DNA from: an uncultured Oscillospiraceae bacterium
Lineage (GTDB): Bacteria; Bacillota; Clostridia; Oscillospirales; Oscillospiraceae
Direction: 5' to 3'
DNA: 50,570 bases
Assembly: GCA_934589525.1 (NCBI GenBank)
Contig: CAKTOB010000019.1
Location: 1-50,570 of the forward strand
Shown: positions 24,345 to 32,420 of the stretch, piece after piece
Layout: each line of letters starts with the position of its first letter
How positions within the stretch are numbered: the first letter of the stretch is position 1
The notes under the pieces: model-generated
Database searches by the model: none
Told to the model about the DNA's origin: nothing
Seen by the model: the letters and a program-made list of their open reading frames with translations, nothing else
Made by a program: the position numbers and the translations under genes

Positions 24345-24707
24345 TTATTCCCCCTCGTAGCTGTCGATCAGGGCCTGCAGCTGCTCTACCTCCCGGCGGG
24401 AGAGCTTTTTGGACTTGGAAAAGGCGGCAATAAAGGCGGGCATAGAGCCTTCAAAGGTCTCCTCCATCATTTCACTGAGCCTTGAAGCCTGGGCCTCCTC
24501 CTTGGAAATCAGGGCCGTGACCACGGTGTTTTCGTTTTTCACCACCCCACGCTCGGAAAGCCGCCGGATCACCGTATAGGTGGTGGCTTTGCTCCACCCC
24601 AGGTTTTCCTTGCACAGCTCCACCAGTTTCCCGGAGCTTACCGGCTCGTTGTCCCAGAGGATCAGGCAGAAACGGTATTCGCTTTCAAAAATCTTTGGTA
24701 CATCCAT
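24345..24707 (-). CDS. BlaI/MecI-family transcriptional repressor
   Basis: 120 aa from the ATG at 24707, with AAAGGAG 8 nt upstream. Winged helix (FESEYRFCLILWDNEPVSSGKLVELCKENLGWSKATTYTVIRRLSERGVVKNE) then a helical dimerisation tail (SRLSEMMEETFEGSMPAFIAAFSKSKKLSRREVEQLQALI). WSKATTYTVIRRL is the recognition helix of this family. It represses its own operon through paired operators at 24726-24769 and should be released when the adjacent M56 protein is activated. Confidence 0.94.
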   Translation of the reverse strand: MDVPKIFESEYRFCLILWDNEPVSSGKLVELCKENLGWSKATTYTVIRRLSERGVVKNENTVVTALISKEEAQASRLSEMMEETFEGSMPAFIAAFSKSKKLSRREVEQLQALIDSYEGE

Positions 24708-24725
24708 ATTCAAAACTCCTTTCAG

Positions 24726-24781
24726 GTTTAACGCGTTAAACTTTACATATTGAGTTTAACACGTTAAACCAACTTTGTCAA
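24726..24781 (-). promoter_or_regulatory. BlaI-type promoter with two 16-bp palindromic operators
   Basis: Minus strand TTGACA (24781-24776), 17-nt spacer, TAAACT (24758-24753). GTTTAACACGTTAAAC (24754-24769) covers the -10 and spacer. GTTTAACGCGTTAAAC (24726-24741) lies downstream. The centres are 28 bp apart and both sites differ at one position only. Confidence 0.85.
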
Positions 24782-24789
24782 GCATGATT

Positions 24790-25240
24790 TTTTCACTTCA
24801 TCCCCCCATATACGGTACACCCAATGTAGCGGCGATGATCCATCGCCATGCCACGCTCCGAATACAACCCGTGCGGATGAACGGAACCACTCCCCGACAT
24901 GTCATTCCGAGGGAGCGAAGCGAGTCGAGGAATCTTCCCAAGTTGCAAGTTTTATCTTGTGGTGGTTTATTTTCCAACGTAGTGGATTCCTCCACTACGC
25001 TTGCGCTCCGGTCGGAATGACAGACGTTTCTCCGTTTGTTCACTGCAAATTCGAATGTACTACGATGCCGGCCCCCGGGGGGCCGGATGGCGGCAAGATT
25101 GCCGCCGCTACACCTGTTACGTCTCACCGTGTACGCAATGTAGCGGCGATGATCCATCGCCATGCCACGCTCCGAATACAACCCGTGCGGATGAACGGAA
25201 CCACCCTCCGGCATGTCATCCCATCCTGCAATTTTGAATG
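24790..25240. repeat. Intergenic repeat island: 69-bp direct repeat flanking a foldback element
   Basis: A perfect 69-bp repeat (24822-24890 and 25136-25204) begins CAATGTAGCGGCGATGATCC and ends GGAACCAC (module B in reverse). Between them is a 121-bp foldback element (24901-25021) with ends GTCATTCCGA / TCGGAATGAC. No gene is supported. Confidence 0.85.
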
Positions 25241-25316
25241 AATAAATAACGGCAAGATTGACAAGAATGACAAGAATGATTATAATGATGACAAGAAAGC
25301 AAATTGGAGGTGCCTT

Positions 25317-26606
25317 ATGAACTTCGTAGAAAGTGAAACCGTCGAACTCAAATCCACGGTGGTTGCAGACCTTTGCAAAGAGGTGATCGCCTTTGCCAAT
25401 ACCAAGGGTGGTATCCTTTATATTGGCGTTGAGGATGACGGTACGGTGGTTGGCGTAGAGGGTGCCGACCGTATCACCCTGCAAGTCAATAATATGGTTC
25501 GGGATTCCATAAAGCCCGACCTGACCATGTTTGTTCGCTACGAAACACAAACAGTGGAGGGGAAACAAATCATTGCCGTCACTGTTCAAAAGGGCACAGA
25601 CCGCCCCTATTATCTGGGCAGCAAAGGGCTAAGGCCCAGCGGTGTCTATGTCCGCAACGGCACGTCCTCAGACCCCGCCACAGATACTGCCATCCGAAGA
25701 ATGATCAAGGAAACAGATGGCGACAGCTTTGAATCCATGCGCTCCTTGGAACAGAATCTATCCTTCCAGGCGGCAGAAACCCAGTTTTCCAAGCGGAACA
25801 TTCCTTTTAATGCCGCTAAAATGCAGACAATGGGCATGGTGTCTCAGGACGGCATTTATACCAATGTTGCACTGCTTCTGTCTGACCAGTGCCCCAGCAC
25901 CATCAAAGCCGCAACCTTTTCAGGCAGTGACCAGGCCGTTTTTCAAGACCGGCGGGAATTCACCGGTTCCCTTTTTCAGCAGATGGAGCGCCTTTACGCC
26001 TATCTTGACCTGCACAATCAAACCAAAGCCACCTTTGAGGGGTTATACCGAAAGGATACCCGGGATTACCCAGAGGAAGCACTGCGGGAAACGCTTATGA
26101 ATTCTCTGGTACACAGAGACTATTCTTTCCACGCCAGCACATTGGTCAGCATCTATGACGACCGAATCGAATTTGTATCCGTAGGCGGTCTTCCCACCGG
26201 GATCACCCTGGATGACATTCTGCTGGGCCTCTCCGTTTGCAGAAACCCCAAATTGGCAGCCATCTTCTATCGCTTGCAGCTGATCGAAGCCTACGGAACC
26301 GGCATGCCCAAAATCATGCGGGCCTATGCGGGTTCAGGTTTGGAGCCAAAAATCGAGGTAACAAACAACGCTTTTAAGATCACACTTCCAAACCGAAACG
26401 CTGACAGGATAAGCAATTCCGCCCCAAACGAGCAAGAAGTTATGAATTTGATCACGAAAAAGGATTCTGTCACACGCCGGGACGTGGAGCAGTTGTTAAA
26501 TGTCAGCCAAACCACTGCCAACCGCATTCTGAAACACATGGCTGCCCAGGGCCTTGTGTACCAGGACGGCAACGGCAGAAATACCGCATACAAAAAAGCC
26601 CGCTGA
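25317..26606 (+). CDS. AlbA_2 (Schlafen-type) domain putative transcriptional regulator
   Basis: 429 aa; ATG with GGAGGTG 4 nt upstream. N-terminal AlbA_2 domain (VESETVELKSTV ... VIAFANTKGGILYIGVEDDGTVVGVEG, residues 4-120). A GHKL-like C-terminal region of COG2865 type follows (PEEALRETLMNSLVHRDYSFHASTLVSIYDDRIEFVSVGGLPTG ... IEAYGTGMPKIMRAY), then a winged helix (VMNLITKKDSVTRRDVEQLLNVSQTTANRILKHMAAQGLVYQ). Proteins of this build are annotated as ATP-binding regulators; their biological target is generally unknown. It is monocistronic, preceded by the repeat island and followed by a hairpin. Confidence 0.9.
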   Translation: MNFVESETVELKSTVVADLCKEVIAFANTKGGILYIGVEDDGTVVGVEGADRITLQVNNMVRDSIKPDLTMFVRYETQTVEGKQIIAVTVQKGTDRPYYLGSKGLRPSGVYVRNGTSSDPATDTAIRRMIKETDGDSFESMRSLEQNLSFQAAETQFSKRNIPFNAAKMQTMGMVSQDGIYTNVALLLSDQCPSTIKAATFSGSDQAVFQDRREFTGSLFQQMERLYAYLDLHNQTKATFEGLYRKDTRDYPEEALRETLMNSLVHRDYSFHASTLVSIYDDRIEFVSVGGLPTGITLDDILLGLSVCRNPKLAAIFYRLQLIEAYGTGMPKIMRAYAGSGLEPKIEVTNNAFKITLPNRNADRISNSAPNEQEVMNLITKKDSVTRRDVEQLLNVSQTTANRILKHMAAQGLVYQDGNGRNTAYKKAR

Positions 26607-26613
26607 ACACCAC

Positions 26614-26647
26614 CCCCCTCAGCCCCTTTCCCATAGGGCTGAGGGGG
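26614..26647 (+). terminator. GC-rich hairpin after the AlbA_2 gene
   Basis: Perfect 12-bp stem CCCCCTCAGCCC / GGGCTGAGGGGG with a 10-nt loop. Only TT follows, so it is a weak or factor-assisted terminator. Confidence 0.5.
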
Positions 26648-26699
26648 TTCACATCGTGGCAGCTTGAAAAAAGGATTCCCCCTATGATAAACTATTTTC

Positions 26700-26727
26700 G
26701 GAAACCTTGTGACCCTGGTCCCGTAAA
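26700..26727 (+). promoter_or_regulatory. Possible ECF-type promoter before the first sigma gene
   Basis: GGAAAC (26700-26705), 16-nt spacer and CGTAAA (26722-26727) resemble an ECF -35/-10 pair, which would make the sigma gene autoregulated. It lies inside a longer open frame, supporting the downstream start at 26798. Confidence 0.35.
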
Positions 26728-26797
26728 TTCGTACTATCAGGGTGAAGAACAAAGGAACCCCTGGTTCGGAGGTTCCCGAAAAAAGGATGTGACACCA

Positions 26798-27352
26798 TTG
26801 GAAGATTCCCAAATCATTGCATTGTTCTGGGCCAGAGAGGAAGAGGCCATTGCCCAGACCCATGCCGCCTATGGCAGAAAGCTTTTCTGCCTGTCGGAGC
26901 GAATTTTAGGCAGCCGGCAGGACGCGGAGGAGAGTGTCAACGATACCTACCTGAAGGTCTGGAATTTGATCCCGCCCCAGAAGCCCCGGTTTTTCTATGC
27001 CTTTCTGGCCTCCATCTGCCGCCACCTGTCCTTTCACCGGCTGGACTGGAACCAGGCCGCCAAGCGAAAGGCCCAGGTGGTGACTTTGACGGAGGAAATG
27101 GAGCTGTGCATCCCCGACCCCAGCCGGGAGCGGGAGATGGAGGCCCGGGAAATCGGGCAGGCCCTGACCGCCTTTCTGGAAACCCTGCCCCAGGAGACCC
27201 GGCTGATTTTCCTGCGGCGGTACTGGCACCTGGACACCATTGCGCAAATCGCCGCCCGGTACGGTCTTACGGAGAGCAAGGTCAAAATGCAGCTCAGCCG
27301 CACCAGAGGAAAGCTGCGGACATTTCTGGAACAGGAGGAAATTACGGTATGA
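26798..27352 (+). CDS. ECF-like sigma-70 family RNA polymerase sigma factor
   Basis: 184 aa from the TTG at 26798 (LEDSQIIALFWAREEEAIAQT, the usual family opening; AAAAGGA ~10 nt upstream). The frame is open to an ATG at 26684, but that extension lacks family character. Region 2: YGRKLFCLSERILGSRQDAEESVNDTYLKVWNLIPPQKPRFFYAFLASICRHLSFHRL. Region 4: LETLPQETRLIFLRRYWHLDTIAQIAARYGLTESKVKMQLSRTRGKLRTFL. Directs RNA polymerase to a small stress or surface regulon. Its stop overlaps the start of the membrane protein (ATGA), probably the cognate anti-sigma. Confidence 0.9.
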   Translation: MEDSQIIALFWAREEEAIAQTHAAYGRKLFCLSERILGSRQDAEESVNDTYLKVWNLIPPQKPRFFYAFLASICRHLSFHRLDWNQAAKRKAQVVTLTEEMELCIPDPSREREMEAREIGQALTAFLETLPQETRLIFLRRYWHLDTIAQIAARYGLTESKVKMQLSRTRGKLRTFLEQEEITV

Positions 27353-28776
27353 ACGGGAAAGACTTGATGATAGGCCTGAGCTGCATCGATCAAAAGCTCA
27401 TTGAAGAATCCGAGTGTGAAGGGCTTTTTCGGGAGGCTGCCCCCCGGTCCCCCAGAAAGAGCCTCCGTCGGCCCCTGCTCCTTGCGGCGGTGCTGCTCCT
27501 TGCGGCGGCTCTGGTAGGCTGTGCGGTGGTCTGGGCCAGCATCCTCTTTGGCTCTCCCAAGGAGATGATCGCCGGGCTTTACGGTGAAAACACCGGTTTT
27601 TCCAGTGCCGCCCCCAGGGATGACTATGACCCGGAAAAGCCTGACTCCCAGGGCTGGACCGCTCCCGGCTTTGAAAAGCAGCCTGTGGAGGAAACCGTGG
27701 CCCAGGAACTTCAAAAATGGGTCTCCCCTGTGGGCCAGAGTATTACTACCGATGGCCTGAAGCTGACGGTAGATGCCTATATCTATGACAGTGCCACCCA
27801 ATGCGGACTCATCACCATGCTGCTGGAACATGACACGCCTTTTTCTGATGACCAGCTGGGTCTGGGCCGTGACGGATGTCTGGGCGGTATCCATGGATCG
27901 CTTTTGAACTTCAATCAGTATGGCTGGCCCTACCTGATTCCGGAAAAAACCACGGAGAACCTGTTGGCCTTCACCTTCTATTTCCGGGCGGACCTGCGCA
28001 GCGGAACGAACCTGCTGGTCTCCTTCCCGGATTTTGACAGCCAGGACCGCTATGAGGAATACGAGAAAAACCGCCCCGGAGAGATTGCCGCCACCCGTCA
28101 GCGGCTGAAACAGGAATTGACCCCGGAGGAGGTGGCCCAAAAGCTTCAGGAACTGCAATACCCCAGGGGCTATAATGAAGAATATGACGACTACTACTTC
28201 CTGGCCGCCTATGAATATGACCAGGCCCATTTAGACAGCCTCACCACCCCCGAGGATCTGGAACGGCAGTCCATGGAACAGCAGCTGCGGCAGGAACTGA
28301 CCCCAGAAGAAGCGGAAGCAAAGCTGCGTGCACTATGGGGAGACGATCTGGTAGAGGAGACCTTTGCAGATCGCTCAGAGGAGGTTCCGGATTTTGCCTA
28401 CAGCGAACTGGCGGACCGGAAATATGAGCAGAACCACATGGACGAAATGATCTGTGTGTCCCTGCCGGACAGCGGCAGCTTACCCTATCGAACCTTTGGT
28501 CAGGGAGGTGTGTATGTAAATTCCCTGGCTGTAAGGATTCAGACTTCTCGTTATGCAGAGGAGGGCAGTGATATTCATACTCTGATTTTCCATATGACTG
28601 ATGGCACGTCATTTGTGGTAGCGGATGGGCTTACCGATAATACACTGTTCAAGCGTGGAATCGAGCATGATGACTCTCTGTATATGCTGAACAGTGCCAT
28701 CAATATTGACAAGATCCAGTCCATTGAGGTGGCGGGAGATACCGAAACCTATACCCTGGAAGCGGATCAGGAATAA
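27349..28776 (+). CDS. Putative anti-sigma/sensor membrane protein
   Basis: 475 aa. Short cytoplasmic N-terminus (~40 residues, MNGKDLMIGLSCIDQKLIEESE), one transmembrane helix (LLLAAVLLLAAALVGCAVVWASILF) and a ~400-residue extracellular region. The latter contains two similar helical repeats (RLKQELTPEEVAQKLQELQYP and QLRQELTPEEAEAKLRALWG). Gene order and topology fit an anti-sigma factor holding the ECF sigma at the membrane, as in the DUF4179-like families; no classical zinc anti-sigma motif is visible. Translationally coupled to the sigma gene. Confidence 0.7.
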   Translation: MNGKDLMIGLSCIDQKLIEESECEGLFREAAPRSPRKSLRRPLLLAAVLLLAAALVGCAVVWASILFGSPKEMIAGLYGENTGFSSAAPRDDYDPEKPDSQGWTAPGFEKQPVEETVAQELQKWVSPVGQSITTDGLKLTVDAYIYDSATQCGLITMLLEHDTPFSDDQLGLGRDGCLGGIHGSLLNFNQYGWPYLIPEKTTENLLAFTFYFRADLRSGTNLLVSFPDFDSQDRYEEYEKNRPGEIAATRQRLKQELTPEEVAQKLQELQYPRGYNEEYDDYYFLAAYEYDQAHLDSLTTPEDLERQSMEQQLRQELTPEEAEAKLRALWGDDLVEETFADRSEEVPDFAYSELADRKYEQNHMDEMICVSLPDSGSLPYRTFGQGGVYVNSLAVRIQTSRYAEEGSDIHTLIFHMTDGTSFVVADGLTDNTLFKRGIEHDDSLYMLNSAINIDKIQSIEVAGDTETYTLEADQE

Positions 28777-28782
28777 AACAGG

Positions 28783-28806
28783 CCCGGCAAGTTTTCACTT
28801 GCCGGG
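28783..28806 (+). terminator. Hairpin after the anti-sigma gene
   Basis: Stem CCCGGCAAG / CTTGCCGGG; downstream sequence is only moderately T-rich (TCTGCCGTCTTT). Confidence 0.55.
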
Positions 28807-28851
28807 TCTGCCGTCTTTATAAAGGGGTTGCCTCTTTTTCATCCGCTGATA

Positions 28852-29007
28852 TCACAGCCGCTCCCGCACCATCATCAGGGCATAGCCCAGCAGGTTTTGG
28901 CCGTTCCATTTGCTCCGCTCCAACCGGTCCGGGTCTGTCATGGACAGTCCGATCCCCCAAATGCGATCTCTGACGGCGCACTCTGCCACGGTTAGCGGAT
29001 CCATCAT
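28852..29007 (-). pseudogene. C-terminal fragment of a NADAR (YbiA-like) domain
   Basis: 51 codons, beginning MMDPLTVAECAVRDRIWGIG and ending GQNLLGYALMMVRERL. The pattern xWGIGL..DP..l....W.GQNLLGxALMxVRExL is the end of NADAR-family N-glycosidases, which act on ADP-ribose-like nucleotides or ADP-ribosylated guanine. The first two-thirds of the domain, including the conserved N-terminal region, is missing. The ATG overlaps the vWA stop (ATGATG), so a deletion may have joined them. Too short to be an active enzyme on its own. Confidence 0.75.
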
Positions 29008-29651
29008 TTCCGCCCCTTAAAATCCCGGTCGATCTCCTTTTTCCAGTCCGCTTGCAGCGGGGCGGCGCAGGTGCGGACCTGGCAGACGGCTTGGGCGAGG
29101 GATTCGTAGATGACCCGGGTGCCCCGGCTGTCGGCGTGGTAGTCGGCGGCGCATTCCGGGCGGATGCCGAAGCGGCCGGCCTCTTGGGCGGCGTCGATGT
29201 TGGCCCCCAGGAACAGAAATTCCCAGCCGTACCGTTCCTGCTGGCGGCGGATCATGTCCTTGACCCGGTCGTAGTCATAGCGGCGGCTGGCGTTTTCCAT
29301 GCCGTCGGTGGTGATGACAAAGAGGGTCTTTTCAGGCACATCCTCTTCCCGGGCGTATTTGTGGACGTTGCCGATGTGCCGGATGGCGCCGCCTACCGCA
29401 TCCAGAAGGGCGGTGCTGCCCCGGACATAGTATTCCTCCTCCGTCAGAGGCCCCAGCTTCTCCAGGGGCACCCGGTCGTGGATGACCTGGGTATCCTGGT
29501 CAAAGAGCACCGTGGAGACCAGGGTCTCACCGGGCTCCCGCTTCTGCTTTTCCATCATGGCGTTAAAGCCCCCGATGGTGTCCCCTTCCAGCCCGGCCAT
29601 GGAGCCGCTGCGGTCCAGGATGAAAACCAGTTCTGTCAGATTCTTCTTCAT
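29004..29651 (-). CDS. vWA-domain protein (TerY-like)
   Basis: 215 aa from the ATG at 29651, with GGAGGA 7 nt upstream. One von Willebrand A domain: MIDAS motif DRSGSMAG (DxSxS) at residues 13-20, the Thr of VRGSTALLDAVGGAI and the Asp of VITTDGMENAS complete the metal site. No signal peptide, so cytosolic. Similar stand-alone vWA proteins occur in tellurite-resistance/TerY-type stress systems and beside macro-domain and NADAR genes; here it lies between a macro-domain gene and a NADAR remnant. A role as a metal-dependent scaffold in a nucleotide or ADP-ribose stress response is an inference. Confidence 0.9.
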   Translation of the reverse strand: MKKNLTELVFILDRSGSMAGLEGDTIGGFNAMMEKQKREPGETLVSTVLFDQDTQVIHDRVPLEKLGPLTEEEYYVRGSTALLDAVGGAIRHIGNVHKYAREEDVPEKTLFVITTDGMENASRRYDYDRVKDMIRRQQERYGWEFLFLGANIDAAQEAGRFGIRPECAADYHADSRGTRVIYESLAQAVCQVRTCAAPLQADWKKEIDRDFKGRK

Positions 29652-29672
29652 AACGCATTCCTCCAAAAAATA

Positions 29673-29711
29673 AATGAGGCCACAGGGGTTTTGTAACCTT
29701 GTGGCCTCATT
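29673..29711 (-). terminator. Terminator between macro-domain and vWA genes
   Basis: Stem AATGAGGCCACA.. / ..TGTGGCCTCATT, followed on the minus strand by TTATTTTTT. It could attenuate read-through from the macro gene into the vWA gene. Confidence 0.75.
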
Positions 29712-29753
29712 ATACATTTTGAATCCCGGACTTTGGTCTCTCGTTGGGAGACC

Positions 29754-30743
29754 TTAGCACCCCAGGCAGACCTGGTCAAACTGATAGAGGGCGGCGTTGA
29801 TTTCGTAGATGTCATAAACGCCCCGGCGGATGTAAAACTCGATGATCATGTCAAAGGTATTGCTGTGGGACAGGGAAAAGCCCACGGTCCGCAGCAGGTC
29901 CTCCGTCTCCCCCAGGGTCAGCTTCAGAGCGATGGCAAAGGCCAGCACCGTTTGCTTGCTGGGCTTATACTTGGGGTCGTTGTTGATCTTCCAGAAGGTC
30001 TTTTTGCTGACGTTGGCCCGCTTGTAGCACTGGACCTCCGTCATGTTTTTCCGGTCAATGAGCTTCAAAAGCGTCACCGCAAAGGAATCATCCTGTTGTT
30101 TCAGCCACACCCCCAAATCTTCCGGAGCCTCACAGGACCGTGCTTCACAGGGCAGGGTCTCAAAGCAAACAGGCTCCTCCATGGAAAGCCGCGCGCTTTT
30201 GCACTCCAGGAAGCCTTCTTCCCTGGAAGTGCGGAGAAACCGTTCCAATTCCCCTCTTCTGCTGATTTTGTAGGCATCCCGGTCATAAATGCAGAGATAA
30301 ACCAACAATTCCCCATCCGTCACCGTGAGATAGTCCCGGATGGCCGCCGTGGCAATGGCAAGCACCCGGTTCTTGGGAAAGCCAAAGGTTCCGGAAGAAA
30401 TCAGGGGAAAAGCAATGGACTGAAGCCCCAGTTCCCCGGCCTTTAAAAGGGCATTGAGATAGCAGCCGCGCAGCAGCACCGCCTCGTTTTTCCGTCCCCC
30501 GGCCCAGACCGGACCTCGGGTGTGAAACACGTATTCACAGGGCAGCCCAAAGCCCGGTGTCACCCGCAGTTCCCCCTGCCCCAGTTTTTCCAACATCCCG
30601 CAGGCCTGCCGCAGCCCCGGCCCCGCCGCCTGATGGACGGCATGGTCCACCCCACCGGAGCCGGAATACCGGCTGTCCGTTGGGTTCACAATGGCATCCA
30701 CAGGGAGCTTCGTAAGATCTTCCTGAAGAATTTCAAAAGGCAT
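29754..30743 (-). CDS. Macro-domain protein with C-terminal HTH-like region
   Basis: 329 aa; ATG with AAGGAGG 7 nt upstream. Residues 1-165 are a macro domain: LPVDAIVNPTDSRYSGSGGVDHAVHQAAG is the ADP-ribose-binding loop (NPTD in place of the common NAAN), and AFPLISSGTFGFPKNRVLAIA is the second loop. After a Cys/Glu-rich linker, residues ~205-329 form a helical region (FAVTLLKLIDRKNMTEVQCYKRANVSKKTFWKINNDPKYKPSKQTVLAFAIALKL ... IIEFYIRRGVYDIYEINAALYQFDQ), similar to an XRE-type helix-turn-helix plus helical extension. It may bind or hydrolyse ADP-ribose adducts and also act on DNA or a partner. Upstream of the vWA gene on the same strand. Confidence 0.9.
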   Translation of the reverse strand: MPFEILQEDLTKLPVDAIVNPTDSRYSGSGGVDHAVHQAAGPGLRQACGMLEKLGQGELRVTPGFGLPCEYVFHTRGPVWAGGRKNEAVLLRGCYLNALLKAGELGLQSIAFPLISSGTFGFPKNRVLAIATAAIRDYLTVTDGELLVYLCIYDRDAYKISRRGELERFLRTSREEGFLECKSARLSMEEPVCFETLPCEARSCEAPEDLGVWLKQQDDSFAVTLLKLIDRKNMTEVQCYKRANVSKKTFWKINNDPKYKPSKQTVLAFAIALKLTLGETEDLLRTVGFSLSHSNTFDMIIEFYIRRGVYDIYEINAALYQFDQVCLGC

Positions 30744-30928
30744 TGGCAGGACCTCCTTGTAGTTTTCCAGCGTGTTTTCTGCTTTTCTGTCTGTATTCTA
30801 CCACATCCGTTCAAAGAATGAAAGCACCATTCCGCAACGCCTTCTTTCTATTTTCCCAAAATTGTGTTAGTATCAAATGAAACAATCGCCCCTCCCGGAA
30901 CGTGTTGTATATGAAAGGAGATGATCGC

Positions 30929-31408
30929 TTGCAGGAAGAACGATTGTCAGAAGCCATGGACCGGTATGGCGATGCCGTCTACCGCCTTGCCCTGTGTCGG
31001 CTGCAAAATGTCCAGGATGCGGAGGATGTCTATCAGGAGACCTTTCTTCGCCTGTTTCAGGAGGATGCGGCGGGCTGGGACGAGGAACACCGAAAGGCGT
31101 GGCTATTGCGTGTGGCCGTGAATTTATGTCGGGATGTGGGCCGGAAACGGAAAACCCGGAGCTGGGTTTCCCTGGAAGATGTGGCGGAGATCCCCGGCGG
31201 AAACGTGCCTGAATACGCGGAGCTGTGGGATGCGGTAAACCGTCTGCCGGAAAAATACCGGATGGTTTTTCATCTGCACTACGCCGAAGGGTGCAAAACA
31301 GAGGACATTGCCAGAATTTTGAGGATTCCGGGGGCAACGGTCCGGGTACGGCTGTCCCGGGCCAGAACGATTTTGCGGAAGGAGTTGGAACTCTATGACC
31401 TATGCTGA
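30929..31408 (+). CDS. ECF-type sigma factor (second module)
   Basis: 159 aa from the TTG at 30929, chosen because AAAGGAG ends 8 nt upstream; an ATG at 30911 lies inside the ribosome binding site. Region 2 (YGDAVYRLALCRLQNVQDAEDVYQETFLRLFQ ... HRKAWLLRVAVNLCRDVGRKRK) and region 4 (LPEKYRMVFHLHYAEGCKTEDIARILRIPGATVRVRLSRARTILRKEL) are complete. Overlaps the next gene by 14 nt. Controls an unknown regulon with the following membrane protein as likely anti-sigma. Confidence 0.93.
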   Translation: MQEERLSEAMDRYGDAVYRLALCRLQNVQDAEDVYQETFLRLFQEDAAGWDEEHRKAWLLRVAVNLCRDVGRKRKTRSWVSLEDVAEIPGGNVPEYAELWDAVNRLPEKYRMVFHLHYAEGCKTEDIARILRIPGATVRVRLSRARTILRKELELYDLC

Positions 31409-32408
31409 TTATCAAAAACTCAACGACTGTATTCACGCTCCGGCGCACCTGAAAGAGGACGTGCTTCAAAAAGCCCGGGCCAGGAAGCCCAGGCGCTCCA
31501 GGGTGCTGCCCCGGCTGGTGGCAGCGGCGGCCTTGGCGGCGGTGATCCCCCTGTCCGTATTGGCCGTGACGAAAATGCCCGGTCTGCGGGAATACCTGAC
31601 CCGGTTTGGTTTCAAAAATCCGGAGGCGGTGGAGCAGCTGGTGGAGAAAAACACCCAGGAAGTGTCCCACAGCAATGACTTGGCACACTACACCATTGAG
31701 GAAACCCTTTGCGACGGCAATGCGCTGTATGTAACGGTAAAAATCGCCCCCAGAAACAGCAGCCATTTTCTGGTGCCTGAATACACCATGCTCTCGGACA
31801 GCATTCAGTCCCTGAACCTGGAGGGGCCGGCGGGCCAGACGGTGGGGGAATACCTGAAATCCGTCAAAAAAGAACCGGTATTCGCCGGCGTGTGGTTGGG
31901 AACCAATGGGGAAGGGTCCCAGGGCTGGTGTGACCCCCAGGGAAACCTTTATTACTATATTACCGCGCAGATGCCTGCGGACGGCATCCTTCATGTATCC
32001 GGCACTGCCAGAACCAAGCAAATGAAAGAAGTCTGCCGGGTGACTTTTGAGCAGAAAGTGGAAAGCAAAGCCTCAACCCAGGAAACCACGGCGGGCAGCT
32101 GTGACCCCCGGATCACGGAATCCGGCATTGAAATGGAAAGCATTCAGGTGGAAGAAACGGAGCTTGGGTATTATGTAACCTTTACTTGGCACAAACTCTA
32201 TGAGAATCGGTCTGTCAGCCTGAGCCTGACGGATGAATCCGGCGAATACTTGCCCAGTTTGCCCACTTTCAGCAGCGGGCAGACCCTGAACGCCGACGGC
32301 AGCTATACCCAGACCCTTTCCGCGCAAAAAACCGTCGGCATGGAAGATCTGTATTTTGTGATCCAGTGGGGGCAGCCCTTTGGGCCCTACCCTGTGCTGG
32401 CAAAGTAA
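31395..32408 (+). CDS. Putative anti-sigma membrane protein of the second ECF module
   Basis: 337 aa. Cytoplasmic N-terminus (MTYADYQKLNDCIHAPAHLKEDVLQKARARKPRRSR), one transmembrane helix (LVAAAALAAVIPLSVLAVT) and an extracellular region of ~270 residues rich in beta strands. The opening (CIHAPAHLKEDVLQKA) is typical of proteins that follow ECF genes in Clostridia. Its start overlaps the sigma stop by 14 nt, which is strong evidence for coupling. No zinc motif. Probably senses an envelope signal and releases the sigma factor. Confidence 0.75.
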   Translation: MTYADYQKLNDCIHAPAHLKEDVLQKARARKPRRSRVLPRLVAAAALAAVIPLSVLAVTKMPGLREYLTRFGFKNPEAVEQLVEKNTQEVSHSNDLAHYTIEETLCDGNALYVTVKIAPRNSSHFLVPEYTMLSDSIQSLNLEGPAGQTVGEYLKSVKKEPVFAGVWLGTNGEGSQGWCDPQGNLYYYITAQMPADGILHVSGTARTKQMKEVCRVTFEQKVESKASTQETTAGSCDPRITESGIEMESIQVEETELGYYVTFTWHKLYENRSVSLSLTDESGEYLPSLPTFSSGQTLNADGSYTQTLSAQKTVGMEDLYFVIQWGQPFGPYPVLAK

Positions 32409-32420
32409 GGAGGAAACAAC

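Noticed and set aside
26684..26797. N-terminal extension of the first sigma factor from ATG 26684
   Set aside because: Extension is unlike sigma factors, overlaps a possible promoter and lacks a suitable ribosome binding site.
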